From Bacteroidales bacterium UBA3843 (GTDB lineage: Bacteria; Bacteroidota; Bacteroidia; Bacteroidales; Paludibacteraceae), in the NCBI GenBank assembly GCA_002392745.1, contig DGHR01000006.1:6905-70904 (forward strand): a stretch of DNA of 64,000 nucleotides, given 5' to 3'. Both the position numbers and the translations under genes were made by a program. Below, piece after piece: positions 23,509 through 32,205 of the stretch. Numbering within the stretch: position 1 is the stretch's first letter; every line of letters begins with the position of its first letter. The notes below the pieces were generated by a model. That model saw only the letters and a program-made list of their open reading frames with translations. It was not told the DNA's origin and searched no databases.

Positions 23509-24852
23509 TCAATTGTTTTTAATCACTTGTACGGACGGGACATTCAGGCGGATGGCAAGCCACTGCTCCATACGCGCGAGATCTTCATGGGTTAGTGTCT
23601 CCTTGTTATGGCTTGCCTCCGGTTTCTGGGAGATGACTAATAGCACGGTGGAGTCTGCACGGGCAAGGGTTATACGGTCTATGGACGACCATTGTGCGCG
23701 CAGTTCGTTGCTGATTTGCTCTGTAGGCAGAACCAGCGCTTCATAGGCATCCAGTTGTTGCCGGAGTGCGCGAATAGAATCGTCTCGCTGACGCAGTTGC
23801 TGCTCGGTGGACGCCAACCAATCGCGCATGACCTCCGTCTCGTTCAGCCGGTGAACTTCGATGGTGGCATCTTCCTGAAAGAGAATCTGCGCATGCGAAA
23901 TCCCGTGTTTCTCAGCGTTCGTATAGAGCTGTGCGCGGGACTCAGGGCTCAGTGCCTCTCCTGCCAGCCGCAGCGTAAGCGTATAAGGTTTGACGGACAT
24001 ATCCGTGCTGTAGTCATAGATATAGGTGCCTCCGACGGCTTGGTTCTCCTTCACAAAATGCCGTGCTTCGGTGGTGAAGCGGTTCTCGCGGACGATACTA
24101 TACGCCGTAAAGAAACTGGGTACGAGCACAACGAGGATCAACAAACCGTAAGAGATGATTCTGCGGCGCGAGGTTCCGTCTTTCTCTTCCACCACAGGAA
24201 AACGCAAGTACTTGACTGCCAGGAAAGTAGCCAAGGCGATGAAGATACAGTTGATAAAGAACAGATAGAGCGCTCCTGCTGCGTATTGCCAGTTGAGGCT
24301 GGCGATTCCGTAACCGACCGTACAGAGCGGCGGCATGAGCGCCGTAGCGATCGCCACGCCGGAAAGAACCGTTCCCTTTTCTTTGCGCGAGAGTTCCAAG
24401 ATGCCAGCTATGCCTCCGAAGAAAGCGATGAGCACATCATAGACAGAGGGGTTGGTGCGCGCTAACAGTTCCGTGGGATTGTCCGTCTCCAGAGGCGTTA
24501 CCACGAAATAGAGCGTCGATGCCAGAAGGCTGATGGCGAACATGATTCCGAGGTTCTTGAGCGACTGGAGCAGCAGGTCTGTGTCGTTGGTTCCCAAGCC
24601 CATGCCGAAGCCGATAATAGGACTCATCAGCGGCGAGATAAGCATGGCGCCGATGATCACCGGAATGGAGTTGACATTCAAACCGACCGAAGCAATGACA
24701 ATCGCCACAAAGAGGATGTAGATGTTCGGTCCGCGAAAAGGAATATTACTGCGGATATTCGCGCTGGCGGCAAGTACATCGATGTAATCCGTCACACTCA
24801 GTTGCTTGCGGAAGAACCGCTTTGCCCGTTCTTTGAATTCTGAATAGGTCAT
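23509..24852 (-). CDS. DUF389 membrane protein
   Basis: 447 residues. The N-terminal cytoplasmic stretch is followed by the DUF389 membrane domain: 'FRGPNIYILFVAIVIASVGLNVNSIPVIIGAMLISPLMSPIIGFGMGLG' region (about 40-90), 'FFGGIAGILELSR', 'VAIATALMPPLCTVGYGI' and a further helix near residue 240. The C-terminal ~200 residues are soluble, with a coiled-coil-like stretch ('STEQQLRQRDDSIRALRQQL'). The family is common in Bacteroidetes and of unknown function, probably transport or signalling. Confidence 0.88.
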   Translation of the reverse strand: MTYSEFKERAKRFFRKQLSVTDYIDVLAASANIRSNIPFRGPNIYILFVAIVIASVGLNVNSIPVIIGAMLISPLMSPIIGFGMGLGTNDTDLLLQSLKNLGIMFAISLLASTLYFVVTPLETDNPTELLARTNPSVYDVLIAFFGGIAGILELSRKEKGTVLSGVAIATALMPPLCTVGYGIASLNWQYAAGALYLFFINCIFIALATFLAVKYLRFPVVEEKDGTSRRRIISYGLLILVVLVPSFFTAYSIVRENRFTTEARHFVKENQAVGGTYIYDYSTDMSVKPYTLTLRLAGEALSPESRAQLYTNAEKHGISHAQILFQEDATIEVHRLNETEVMRDWLASTEQQLRQRDDSIRALRQQLDAYEALVLPTEQISNELRAQWSSIDRITLARADSTVLLVISQKPEASHNKETLTHEDLARMEQWLAIRLNVPSVQVIKNN

Positions 24853-24901
24853 ATTGTATTGGGTTATTTCTTTTTGTTATAATTAGAAGGAATGATTGTG
24901 A

Positions 24902-25468
24902 TTATTCTATCATCTTGATCACTTTCGCCGGAACACCAGCAACGATGGCATTGGCAGGGACATCTTTCGTCACCACGGCTCCTGCGGCAACGATGGCGTT
25001 TTCGCCGATGGTCACTCCTTGCAGCACAGTTACATTCGCTCCGAGCCACACTTTTTTGCCGATGTGTATCGGTTTGGCAATCATGCCCGCCCGTTGCGCC
25101 GGGTCGGGGATGTGATTGAGCGTGCAGAGTGTGGCGTTATGCCCGATAAGGGCATCGTCGTCAATGAAGATACCGCCTTGGTCTTGGAACTTACAGCCCA
25201 TGTTGATGAACACCCGTTCGCCGACATGCGTGTTCTTGCCGCAGTCGGTATAGAACGGCGGAAACATACCAAACGACTCCGGCACATCTATCGCCCATAA
25301 CTCACTCAACAACCGTCGCAGTTCTTCGGGAGTATGATACGAGCCGTTGATCTCGGCGGTGATACGCAGGGCTTCCTGAGAATACTTATGGAACTCCATA
25401 TGCAACTCCGAGCCGCCGATAATCGGCTCGTCCGTTGCCATTCGTTCACGAAATTGTTCTATGGTCAT
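24902..25468 (-). CDS. Sugar O-acetyltransferase (maltose/galactoside acetyltransferase type, hexapeptide repeat)
   Basis: 188 residues. An N-terminal helical mac domain is followed by a left-handed beta-helix with hexapeptide repeats ('VGERVFINMGCKF', 'ALIGHNATLCTLNH', 'IHIGKKVWLGANVTVLQGVTIGENAIVAAGAVVTKDV'). The catalytic His is in 'TLNHIPD'. It transfers acetyl from acetyl-CoA to a sugar hydroxyl, in the cytoplasm. The exact sugar is unknown. The size fits the Maa/LacA family. Confidence 0.9.
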   Translation of the reverse strand: MTIEQFRERMATDEPIIGGSELHMEFHKYSQEALRITAEINGSYHTPEELRRLLSELWAIDVPESFGMFPPFYTDCGKNTHVGERVFINMGCKFQDQGGIFIDDDALIGHNATLCTLNHIPDPAQRAGMIAKPIHIGKKVWLGANVTVLQGVTIGENAIVAAGAVVTKDVPANAIVAGVPAKVIKMIE

Positions 25469-25482
25469 ATCTTCGTCATCAC

Positions 25483-25530
25483 TTATTCAATCACAACGGC
25501 TGTGCCGCTGATGGAAATTATAATTAACCG
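25483..25530 (-). pseudogene. Possible C-terminal remnant of a YbjQ-like protein
   Basis: Between two intact genes the minus strand reads 'RLIIISISGTAVVIE' then stop. '(Y/S)GTAVV(I/L)E' is the usual end of YbjQ/UPF0145 proteins. There is no start or body, so at most this is a relic; a chance match over so short a stretch is possible. Confidence 0.25.
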
Positions 25531-26301
25531 TCAAAACTCAAAGCGTTCCAACTTCATTTGTCCGCAAGCCTCTATCTCAATGATTCGTTGGACTATTTCT
25601 TCAGGGTGGTCAATAAGGAGTTGACCGTGGTTCATGCCTTCGAAAATCTTGACATGTACCTTGGGATAAAGCGAAAGGAGATGTTTCGCTTGCGGTTTGG
25701 CGACAAACGCTTCTTTCGTGCCATACCAAAAATGAATGTCATTGCCGGAGATGGATTCCAACTTATTGGTATAAACGGACTTGTAGCCATCTAAGACGGC
25801 TTGTCTTCCACCCCACGGCCAAGTCTTCTTGCACTCGTCGAGGAGCACATCGAAATAGTGACTGCGGAAGACTGCTTTCCAAAATCCCGTCCAATGGTAG
25901 CATGTCCACACGTTGATTGCCTGATAGTGTCGCAAAGGATTGACAAGCCAATTGGGCAAGGGCAGCAAAGGAGCCGCGTCAAGGATAGCATGGTCAATGG
26001 TCAATACGTTGCGCTCCAAGATACGCGAAAGGATTTTACCGCCAAGCGAGAGCCCATAGGCGCAATCCAAATGCCCATCGAAATACGCTTGCACATAGGC
26101 AATGATTTGCGAAGCCTGGTCGTCCACAGAGGTGAAGCGTGTGTGCTTGCCAAGCGTAAAACCGTCCACCTCCACGGCTATGATACGAAACCGCTCTTCC
26201 ACCAAACGAATGAGAGGAAGGAATATCTCGTACGACACTCCCAATCCGGGAATGAGCAATAACGTCGGGGCTTTTTCGCTGCCGAAAATTTGGAAGTTCA
26301 T
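25531..26301 (-). CDS. Alpha/beta hydrolase
   Basis: 256 residues. It opens with 'LLLIPGLGVSYEIF' (oxyanion hole region). The nucleophile elbow is G-L-S-L-G-G at about residues 82-87 and the catalytic His lies in 'GMNHGQLL' near residue 230. The fold is complete, without a signal peptide, so it is cytoplasmic. The substrate is unknown; probably an esterase or lipase-like enzyme. Its start overlaps the stop of the ICMT gene by 4 nt, so the two are translationally coupled. Confidence 0.85.
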   Translation of the reverse strand: MNFQIFGSEKAPTLLLIPGLGVSYEIFLPLIRLVEERFRIIAVEVDGFTLGKHTRFTSVDDQASQIIAYVQAYFDGHLDCAYGLSLGGKILSRILERNVLTIDHAILDAAPLLPLPNWLVNPLRHYQAINVWTCYHWTGFWKAVFRSHYFDVLLDECKKTWPWGGRQAVLDGYKSVYTNKLESISGNDIHFWYGTKEAFVAKPQAKHLLSLYPKVHVKIFEGMNHGQLLIDHPEEIVQRIIEIEACGQMKLERFEF

Positions 26302-26798
26302 TTTTTACATGTCCATGGCAGAAACCGGCCGGTACGGCGGCAATAAGCTTCATATTCCTCGCCGAAATCACGGCGCAGCCGTTTCTCTTCGCTCAGTACT
26401 TGTACTATCATGATAGCCACGAAGATAACCCAAACAAGCAAAGCTTGCCACGTCCAGAGCCACACGATATAACCGAGCAGATAGATGAACGTCCCCGTCA
26501 ACATAGGATTGCGGTTGAGCCGATACGGTCCATCCACCATTAGATGTTGGGTGCGCGGACCTATCTCATGATTAAAAGCGTCCATCGGATTGCCTTTGCC
26601 GCGACGTTTCATATACACGATCGTCCATATACTGAGAGCCAAACCGCCGATAATCAGCACACCTGTTATCGATGCGCGACACACGCCGATATGCTCCAAT
26701 GCCGGCATACCTGATGCCAACCACATGATCGTCGGCAACAACACCACGAACATCACTCCGCCGAGCACATAGCCGGCTATTGCACGAAACTTACTCAT
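26298..26798 (-). CDS. Isoprenylcysteine carboxyl methyltransferase-like membrane protein (ICMT/PEMT family)
   Basis: 166 residues with about four membrane helices and the family's C-terminal signature: 'GPYRLNRNPMLTGTFIYLLG' (about 95-114) and 'EEKRLRRDFGEEYEAYCRRTGRF' (about 135-157). Such enzymes use S-adenosylmethionine to methylate small or lipid substrates at the membrane; bacterial substrates are mostly unknown. It lies directly upstream of the hydrolase (ATGA overlap). Confidence 0.88.
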   Translation of the reverse strand: MSKFRAIAGYVLGGVMFVVLLPTIMWLASGMPALEHIGVCRASITGVLIIGGLALSIWTIVYMKRRGKGNPMDAFNHEIGPRTQHLMVDGPYRLNRNPMLTGTFIYLLGYIVWLWTWQALLVWVIFVAIMIVQVLSEEKRLRRDFGEEYEAYCRRTGRFLPWTCKK

Positions 26799-26813
26799 AT
26801 GCTATCAGTTCTA

Positions 26814-27722
26814 TTAATCGGGTAAATAAACGCCATTGGCTTTGAGCGGTTCCAGATGGATGGTTATCATCGTCGCTGCGCCGAAACGTTCACGCAGTTT
26901 TTGCTCCAGAAGGACACTATGCCTGTGCGCCTCGTATAGCGACACGTTTCCATGCATGCGCAAGTGCATCTCAATCGAGTACACATTGCCCACACGGCGC
27001 GTACGGAGATGGTGCATCTCGCTCATCTCACTGTCCTGTGCTACGATCTCGCGGATCTGTTGCTCCACTTCTTCCGGCAAACGTTTCTCCATCAAATCCT
27101 GTACGGCTTCATGCAGCAGTTTGCCGGCTGTGACGATGATGAAGATACTTACCAGCACAGCGGCTATCGGATCCAGAATAGCCCATTGACCGCCGAACAA
27201 CAACGCTCCGCCTATTCCGACCGCCGTAGCTACCGACGACAACGCGTCTGTGCGATGGTGCCAGGCATTGGCTTCCAGAGCCGGTGAGTTGACACGACGG
27301 CTGACATGGACCGTAAGCCAATAGATGATTTCTTTCGCTGCTATGCTGATGAGCGCCGCCCATAAGGCTATCCGACCAGGCATCACCAGTTCCGCGCCGT
27401 GCTGCGCACTCACTATCTTCTGCACACCCTCCGCCGCCAAGACACCACCTGTCACCAAGAGCGCAATAGCCACGATAGTAGTGGCCAGTGTCTCATATTT
27501 ACCGTGACCATAGGGGTGCTCACTGTCCGCCGGACGACTGCTGATCTTCACAAAAAGAAGCACCACAAAATCCGTCAGCAGGTCGCTCAACGAATGTACG
27601 GCATCCGCTATCATCGCAGCCGAGCAACCTATGATTCCCGCCACGAACTTCAAGGCAGTTAATGCCACATTAACCACGCTACCCCATAGGGTGATTCGTA
27701 TAATCTCTTTCTCTCGCGTCAT
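26814..27722 (-). CDS. Cation diffusion facilitator (Zn/Fe/Mn efflux)
   Basis: 302 residues: six membrane helices, then a cytoplasmic metal-binding domain from about 210. Metal-site Asp residues are visible in 'MIADAVHSLSDLLTD' (helix 2) and in the helix 5 pattern H-x-x-x-D ('WHHRTDALSS'). The C-terminal domain ends with His-containing strands ('MTIHLEPL'). It exports divalent cations by proton antiport. The length is typical. It is followed 15 nt downstream by the ICMT gene. Confidence 0.93.
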   Translation of the reverse strand: MTREKEIIRITLWGSVVNVALTALKFVAGIIGCSAAMIADAVHSLSDLLTDFVVLLFVKISSRPADSEHPYGHGKYETLATTIVAIALLVTGGVLAAEGVQKIVSAQHGAELVMPGRIALWAALISIAAKEIIYWLTVHVSRRVNSPALEANAWHHRTDALSSVATAVGIGGALLFGGQWAILDPIAAVLVSIFIIVTAGKLLHEAVQDLMEKRLPEEVEQQIREIVAQDSEMSEMHHLRTRRVGNVYSIEMHLRMHGNVSLYEAHRHSVLLEQKLRERFGAATMITIHLEPLKANGVYLPD

Positions 27723-27727
27723 CTGTT

Positions 27728-28075
27728 TTATTTCTTCTTATTATATTTGGCTTTGACAATTTCGTAGGAGTTGCGGGTAAGGTCTTTGAGCAGTTCCTCT
27801 TCGGAGGCGTTCGCATCCACGCCTATCCAGTATTTGGACGGCAGGTTGAACGGTTTGCCGATGCAGTCATAGCGCGCTTTCAGTTCGTCTATCCGCTCCG
27901 GCTGGCATTTGAGCGTCACAATGCCGTAATGGTCGATATCCAGAAACGCGAACATGTGTCCGCAGACATAAAACACCAGCACGTTCGACGCATACCTGAA
28001 CGCCGTGAACGGCAGTTTCTCCTCTACATCCGCCCCTAACGACAGGCAGTATTCCCTGTAATCCTCAATATTCAT
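27728..28075 (-). CDS. MmcQ/YjbR family protein
   Basis: 115 residues, full length for the family: 'MNIEDYREYCLSLGADVEEKLPF', 'YVCGHMFAFLDIDH', 'TLKCQPERIDELKARY' and the final 'YWIGVDANASEEELLKDLTRNSYEIV'. The fold resembles a DNA-binding (CyaY-like) domain, but the function is unproven. A deleted version lies at 23303-23443. It is 5 nt upstream of the CDF gene on the same strand. Confidence 0.9.
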   Translation of the reverse strand: MNIEDYREYCLSLGADVEEKLPFTAFRYASNVLVFYVCGHMFAFLDIDHYGIVTLKCQPERIDELKARYDCIGKPFNLPSKYWIGVDANASEEELLKDLTRNSYEIVKAKYNKKK

Positions 28076-28083
28076 GTAGTTTG

Positions 28084-29046
28084 CTATTTTTTTACAAATC
28101 CATATTTTACGGCTCGGAGAGTTATGTCACATACCAACCATGAAGTTATGAACACAACAACAGGTGCGAGCCATGTATTATATAAAATCAACGCTTTCTG
28201 TGGCAATATATGTGTATAGATGATTTGAACCATCGGATGGATAATATAAATACCTAATACCAAACTACGCGCATTGGAGGGTAAATATCGCTGAAGTACC
28301 GAAGGTAACTCAACAGCCGCAAGCAGCAATAAGAATGCCAGGATATACGATGTTATAAAATCTCCATACTGAACGCCTAATATATTTTCCCAAATATAAT
28401 CCTCTCCGAATGGAAGTATGGCTGTGACCAAGCATACCCAAATGAGTTTGCCGTTGGTCAGATGCGAAACGCACAGAGACTGGTTCTTTCGCAGCCAACT
28501 CCCCATTAAGAAACAGGGTAAACCGATAAACAGGAAGTTTCGCGTTACATAAGGCGGCAAATCAGTATATTGAATACTGAATCGGGCTATCAGTAACGGT
28601 ATTATCAACCAATATATCCATCTCCACAGATTGAACTTATCTATGCACGCACCTAAGATAATCACATACAAGTATGCGCCTAAAAACCACAAATGGTAAT
28701 GAAAAGGATTTACATTGAAGAATATCCATTTTATAAATATCTTTGCCCATTGCCAAGTACACATACTTCTTCCACTATACAAGCATCCCGCGAACTCAAA
28801 AGCGCCATAGAGCAATGTAGCACCCAATAATAAAAGCAACGCATGGATAATATATTTCTTCCAGTCTTTCTTTTTGCTTTGGTCTCCTATAAAATACCCC
28901 GTTACCATAAAAAAGAAAGGTACTGCAAACCGTGTCGCCGGCAGGAGAGTGTAAGTATAGCATGCATCAATATGCATTAGCACTATTGCCACCATAGCAA
29001 TAACGCGGAGCCATTCAATATTCGTTATTTTGAATTGTCCTGCCAT
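28084..29046 (-). CDS. Acyltransferase family 3 membrane protein
   Basis: 320 residues from ATG 29046 ('MAGQFKITNIEWLRVIAMV'); the open frame runs upstream into a non-coding-looking stretch. About ten membrane helices. The family's early His is in 'IVLMHIDACYT' and 'VPFFFMVTGYFIG' follows, as in O-acetyltransferases of the AT3 family. It probably acetylates a cell-surface glycan. It is AT-rich compared with its neighbours, which suggests possible transfer. Confidence 0.82.
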   Translation of the reverse strand: MAGQFKITNIEWLRVIAMVAIVLMHIDACYTYTLLPATRFAVPFFFMVTGYFIGDQSKKKDWKKYIIHALLLLLGATLLYGAFEFAGCLYSGRSMCTWQWAKIFIKWIFFNVNPFHYHLWFLGAYLYVIILGACIDKFNLWRWIYWLIIPLLIARFSIQYTDLPPYVTRNFLFIGLPCFLMGSWLRKNQSLCVSHLTNGKLIWVCLVTAILPFGEDYIWENILGVQYGDFITSYILAFLLLLAAVELPSVLQRYLPSNARSLVLGIYIIHPMVQIIYTHILPQKALILYNTWLAPVVVFITSWLVCDITLRAVKYGFVKK

Positions 29047-29063
29047 ATCTACAAAGACCAACT

Positions 29064-29582
29064 TTATTCTTTCATTAATGTATTCAGGGTTTCGACGGAG
29101 AGTTCGCTCATGCCTTCGATGGCGTCGCTCACGTTGAGCAGCAGTTTGGGGTTGCTCACATCCCAATGGAACGTGCCGGAGTCGCTGTACCGCGCCGTCT
29201 CCGATTGCAGCACATAGACATAGCCGAAAGTTCTGCCGTTTTGGACGAGGCGGTCAATACAGAGGACACGCTTATCCCGTTTATTGATGACGATGTTGCG
29301 CCAGATGATGTTGGTCGGCTGCGTGTGGTGGGTGGGGGCGAACGTAGTCTGGTAGATCATGCTTGCTCCTTCGCTGTCCACCTCGTAGTCCGGCAGCAGG
29401 CTGATATAGGCATCGCTGCGGAAAGAATAGGTGTTGTCGTGGTTGTTTACCGCCTTCAGGTCGGGGACCTTGAAGGGGATGTCCCTCCGCATATCTTTTG
29501 CGAACTCCTCACTTGTGGTTGTCCGTTGCACCGCACATGAGCAGAGGGTAAAGGCTAATATGTAATAGATGGTTCTTTTCAT
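29064..29582 (-). CDS. Hypothetical lipoprotein
   Basis: 172 residues with a lipoprotein signal peptide ('MKRTIYYILAFTLCSCAV'; lipidated Cys probably at 14 or 16). The mature part is small, mixed polar, with beta-strand patterns and no recognised domain. The acyltransferase gene follows 17 nt downstream. Function unknown. Confidence 0.65.
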   Translation of the reverse strand: MKRTIYYILAFTLCSCAVQRTTTSEEFAKDMRRDIPFKVPDLKAVNNHDNTYSFRSDAYISLLPDYEVDSEGASMIYQTTFAPTHHTQPTNIIWRNIVINKRDKRVLCIDRLVQNGRTFGYVYVLQSETARYSDSGTFHWDVSNPKLLLNVSDAIEGMSELSVETLNTLMKE

Positions 29583-29601
29583 TTCTTTATTCTATTGTTT
29601 T

Positions 29602-29630
29602 CCCGACTGGCAGTCGGGGCAATGGAAGAA
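29602..29630 (-). repeat. REP-like hairpin element 1
   Basis: Read on the minus strand: 12-nt box TTCTTCCATTGC, then 7-bp stem CCCGACT/AGTCGGG with a 3-nt loop. Same length and layout as elements 2 and 3. Confidence 0.75.
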
Positions 29631-29652
29631 TTTTTCTTTGTTTGGCAGCCAG

Positions 29653-29681
29653 GCCGGATTCAATCCGGCGTAATGGAAGAA
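29653..29681 (-). repeat. REP-like hairpin element 2
   Basis: Minus strand: box TTCTTCCATTAC, stem GCCGGAT/ATCCGGC, 3-nt loop. The stop codon of the RAYT gene (29660-29662) lies inside this hairpin, and the last residues of the protein are encoded by the element. Confidence 0.78.
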
Positions 29682-30736
29682 AGGGCAATGCTGTTGGGTG
29701 GAGCGGAAGAAAGGGAACAGTGGTTGCAAATCTCTTCCGCCATTTGGTTCATGGCTACGCAGTCGGCGCGGGTGACATGGCGTTTGCCGGCATCGTAGTC
29801 CCACGGAGAGAGGATGAGTACACGACCGGCGGCTACGGCATCGAAGAGCCCGTCGTGCGGTTTGTAGTAATCGCGGAAGCCGTTGTCCGCTATATAGATG
29901 AACGGATGTTCCTCTTTCAGCAGTATCTCCATCACCTGTTTCTCCTGCGGCGAGATGAAAGGCGAGACCATCACCGTGCCTTTGCGGGCTGCCAGCACAC
30001 AGCCGTTCATGTACTCGCGGAGCGTCTGCGGTTCGCCGTGTTCCGCCGCCTCCACCATCATCCGCCGCACATGGACGGGCGCATACCGCTCTGCTTGCAG
30101 CAGGGCGATGTTCCCCACGCCGCTATACGTGCGTCCGGCGAGCTCTATCCCTTCCTGCACGCGGAAGAAACCCGGCATGAGACGCTTGGTTGCCAGCCGC
30201 TGCGGGTTCATGTCGATATAACGGAGCGTGGCAGGCAGCTGCCGCCGCTGCCCCATCGGGCGCACAAAGGGCATCTCGGTGAAGATGGGAGGGAGGGCAT
30301 CGTATCTATCTGCGCCTATCTCTTCACGCAGTGTCTTAGCTCTTTCTTGGTAGTTCTCCCGAATTAAATTCGGGGCAAAAGAAGAAAGACGCCCGACCTT
30401 CTTGACCTCCTGCCAAAAGCCGCGAACGGCAGCTCTTATGCCACGCGGCATTGCTTGCCGTACATACCAGATGGCATGTAAATGATCCGGCATGAGGCAG
30501 TAGTGCAATATCTGTATCTCAGGATAAAATGAGGATAACTGCCGCTGGATATCTAATACAGCCCGCCCCAACGGTAGAATCTCCACCTTCGCTTTGGTGG
30601 CGTCGGCATCGGGGATGACGAGGGTGCCAAGCGAGGGTTCACGCGAGGGGATGGTCAGCGTGACATGGTAGAGTCCGGCACCTTTCCATGCCGTATCCGG
30701 CTCCTGCCATTGCCATATGTCATGCTCGTTGGTCAT
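29660..30736 (-). CDS. REP-associated tyrosine transposase-like protein (Y1/HUH) with extra C-terminal domain
   Basis: 358 residues. The strand 'GLYHVTLTI' (21-29), the HUH motif in 'LMPDHLHAIW' (His 85 and 87) and the catalytic Tyr in 'LRYIDMNP' (Tyr 173) give the full Y1 transposase/RAYT active site. From about residue 240 there is a further Rossmann-like region ('GTVMVSPFISPQEKQVMEILL', 'HPFIYIADNGFRDYYKPHDGLFDAVAAGRVLIL' region) reminiscent of DprA-type folds. RAYTs nick single-stranded hairpins (REP elements). Three hairpins of one 29-nt design lie in or beside the gene, one of them within the coding region (30358-30386, residues ~117-126). Confidence 0.82.
   Translation of the reverse strand: MTNEHDIWQWQEPDTAWKGAGLYHVTLTIPSREPSLGTLVIPDADATKAKVEILPLGRAVLDIQRQLSSFYPEIQILHYCLMPDHLHAIWYVRQAMPRGIRAAVRGFWQEVKKVGRLSSFAPNLIRENYQERAKTLREEIGADRYDALPPIFTEMPFVRPMGQRRQLPATLRYIDMNPQRLATKRLMPGFFRVQEGIELAGRTYSGVGNIALLQAERYAPVHVRRMMVEAAEHGEPQTLREYMNGCVLAARKGTVMVSPFISPQEKQVMEILLKEEHPFIYIADNGFRDYYKPHDGLFDAVAAGRVLILSPWDYDAGKRHVTRADCVAMNQMAEEICNHCSLSSAPPNSIALSSITPD
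30358..30386 (-). repeat. REP-like hairpin element 3, inside the RAYT gene
   Basis: Minus strand: box TTCTTCTTTTGC, stem CCCGAAT/ATTCGGG, 3-nt loop. It encodes 'SSFAPNLIRE' in frame between the HUH and Tyr motifs. Confidence 0.72.
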
Positions 30737-30745
30737 GCTCTTTGT

Positions 30746-30871
30746 TTATTCTGTTTCTTTTCGCAACTGTGCGATGATGAAGCCGCGGAGGGTGGAATAG
30801 AACTTGTCTTGTGCGGACATCGTAAGGCTTGCCATCAGAGCGAAGCAAAGAGTAAGCAGTTTGGTTTTCAT
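30746..30871 (-). CDS. Small secreted peptide (41 aa)
   Basis: The frame from ATG 30871 gives a classic signal peptide ('MKTKLLTLCFALMASLTMSA', cut before QD) and only ~20 mature residues ('DKFYSTLRGFIIAQLRKETE'). It lies 14 nt downstream of the decarboxylase frame. It may be a truncated secreted protein gene or a real short peptide. Confidence 0.4.
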   Translation of the reverse strand: MKTKLLTLCFALMASLTMSAQDKFYSTLRGFIIAQLRKETE

Positions 30872-30885
30872 AAGGCGATTATTTC

Positions 30886-32187
30886 TTATTGCTCCTTCTT
30901 GAGGTCGGCAATAAAGCGGTCGATGCGCTCTTTGGTCACATGCTGCATGACAACCACGTGTGCCAGTTCGCCGCCGAAATGCTCGTCGTAGCCCAATGCC
31001 AGCGTATATTCGTAGCAAATCTCCGGCGAGGGACGTTTGAAAAAGACGGTGTTGCTGTAGGTATTACATCAGCATGGCCAGCCGATATTATCCAGCTGCT
31101 GCTTGAGGTACGCCGTACACTCCATCATCCGGTTTGCCTGCTGCGACCATTGGTCATAACCCACTTTCTGAATCAGCCACCAGAACTTGAGCGGTTGCAC
31201 CGCATCGCGCGAACAGTTGATCATCTTCATGTTGCCGTTGAGGTAGGTCACATTGAAGTTGTTCTGGTTGTCGTATGTCTCGCGTGTGCAGATGAACAAG
31301 CCGGAGGGCGAGTCAATGCCGAAGAACTTATGTCCGCTGATGGCGATGGCGTCAAAGCGCATCCGGGCGTGGCTGACCATGTCTTTGTCTTTCGTGAATG
31401 GCAGGTAACCGCCGAAGAGGGCGGCGTCCACATGCCGGTAAACTGCCATCTCCGGATGTCTGTCCAACACGGCGTTCAACGCCTCCTGGTCGTCGATAGC
31501 CCCTTTGAAAGTCGAGCCCATCGCAAAGACCATCAGCGCAGGACGGGTGGTATCAAGGGCTTTCTCCAGTTCCTCGGGAATCATGCGCCCCATTGCATCG
31601 CTCTTGATGAGTTTGACTTCCAAGTTTTGCAGGTCGCATAGCCGCATGTTGGAGTAATGCGCTTCGTCCGAGACATAGACGACGGGCATTTTCCCAGTCT
31701 TGTTATAGAGGTAGTTCGCGCCGAAATAGATGCCGTGGTTGTTGCCGTCCGTGCCGCTATGGGTCACAATGCCCCAGACGCTGTCTTTCTGAAAGCCGTA
31801 CAACGGTGCGAAGAACTCAATCACCTCGCGTTCGAAAGCCTGCGTGGACATCTTCTGCGGCTCGCCGCTCATCGGGTCTCCGGCATTGTTGAGGTTGATT
31901 ACATCCATACCGGCAGCCAGATACCACTCGTAGAAATCATGCAGCTCAGATTGCTGGTTGACAGGATAACCGAAATAGGTCTGCTGGCCTTCTTTCCAGA
32001 CTTGGGTCCATTCGTCAAGTTTCTGAAAGCCGGAGGTCTGTTTCGTAGTAGTTGTTCCGGCACAGCTGCTAACCACGCAGGACAATATGGTCAGCAGCGT
32101 ACAGATTGCTAATAAGTTCTTTTTCTTAGCCGTAAAGGCACGATTAGTTTCGCTTTTCACAAGAAGATTATTTTGAGGGTTAAACAT
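30886..32187 (-). pseudogene. PLP-dependent (histidine-type) decarboxylase with lipobox and an internal TGA
   Basis: The frame from ATG 32187 encodes ~372 residues to a TGA at 31069-31071, then continues in frame for 60 residues to a TAA at 30886. The join reads 'LDNIGWPC-stop-CNTYSNTVFFKRP', so one TGA (probably from TGG) interrupts a conserved-looking stretch. The PLP lysine is in 'AISGHKFFGID', with 'THSGTDGNNHGIY' and 'HVDAALFGGYLPF' upstream, as in group II histidine decarboxylases. The N-terminus has a lipoprotein signal ('LLTILSCVVSSCAG'), unusual for a PLP enzyme and pointing to the periplasm. It may be inactive, or active with a shortened C-terminus. Confidence 0.7.
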
Positions 32188-32205
32188 GATTCTATATATG
32201 AAACT

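Noticed and set aside
31069..31071. TGA read as selenocysteine or Trp in the decarboxylase
   Set aside because: No SECIS-like hairpin was noticed after it and TGA is a normal stop for many genes here (for example DPP III and the VanX-type gene); a nonsense mutation is simpler.
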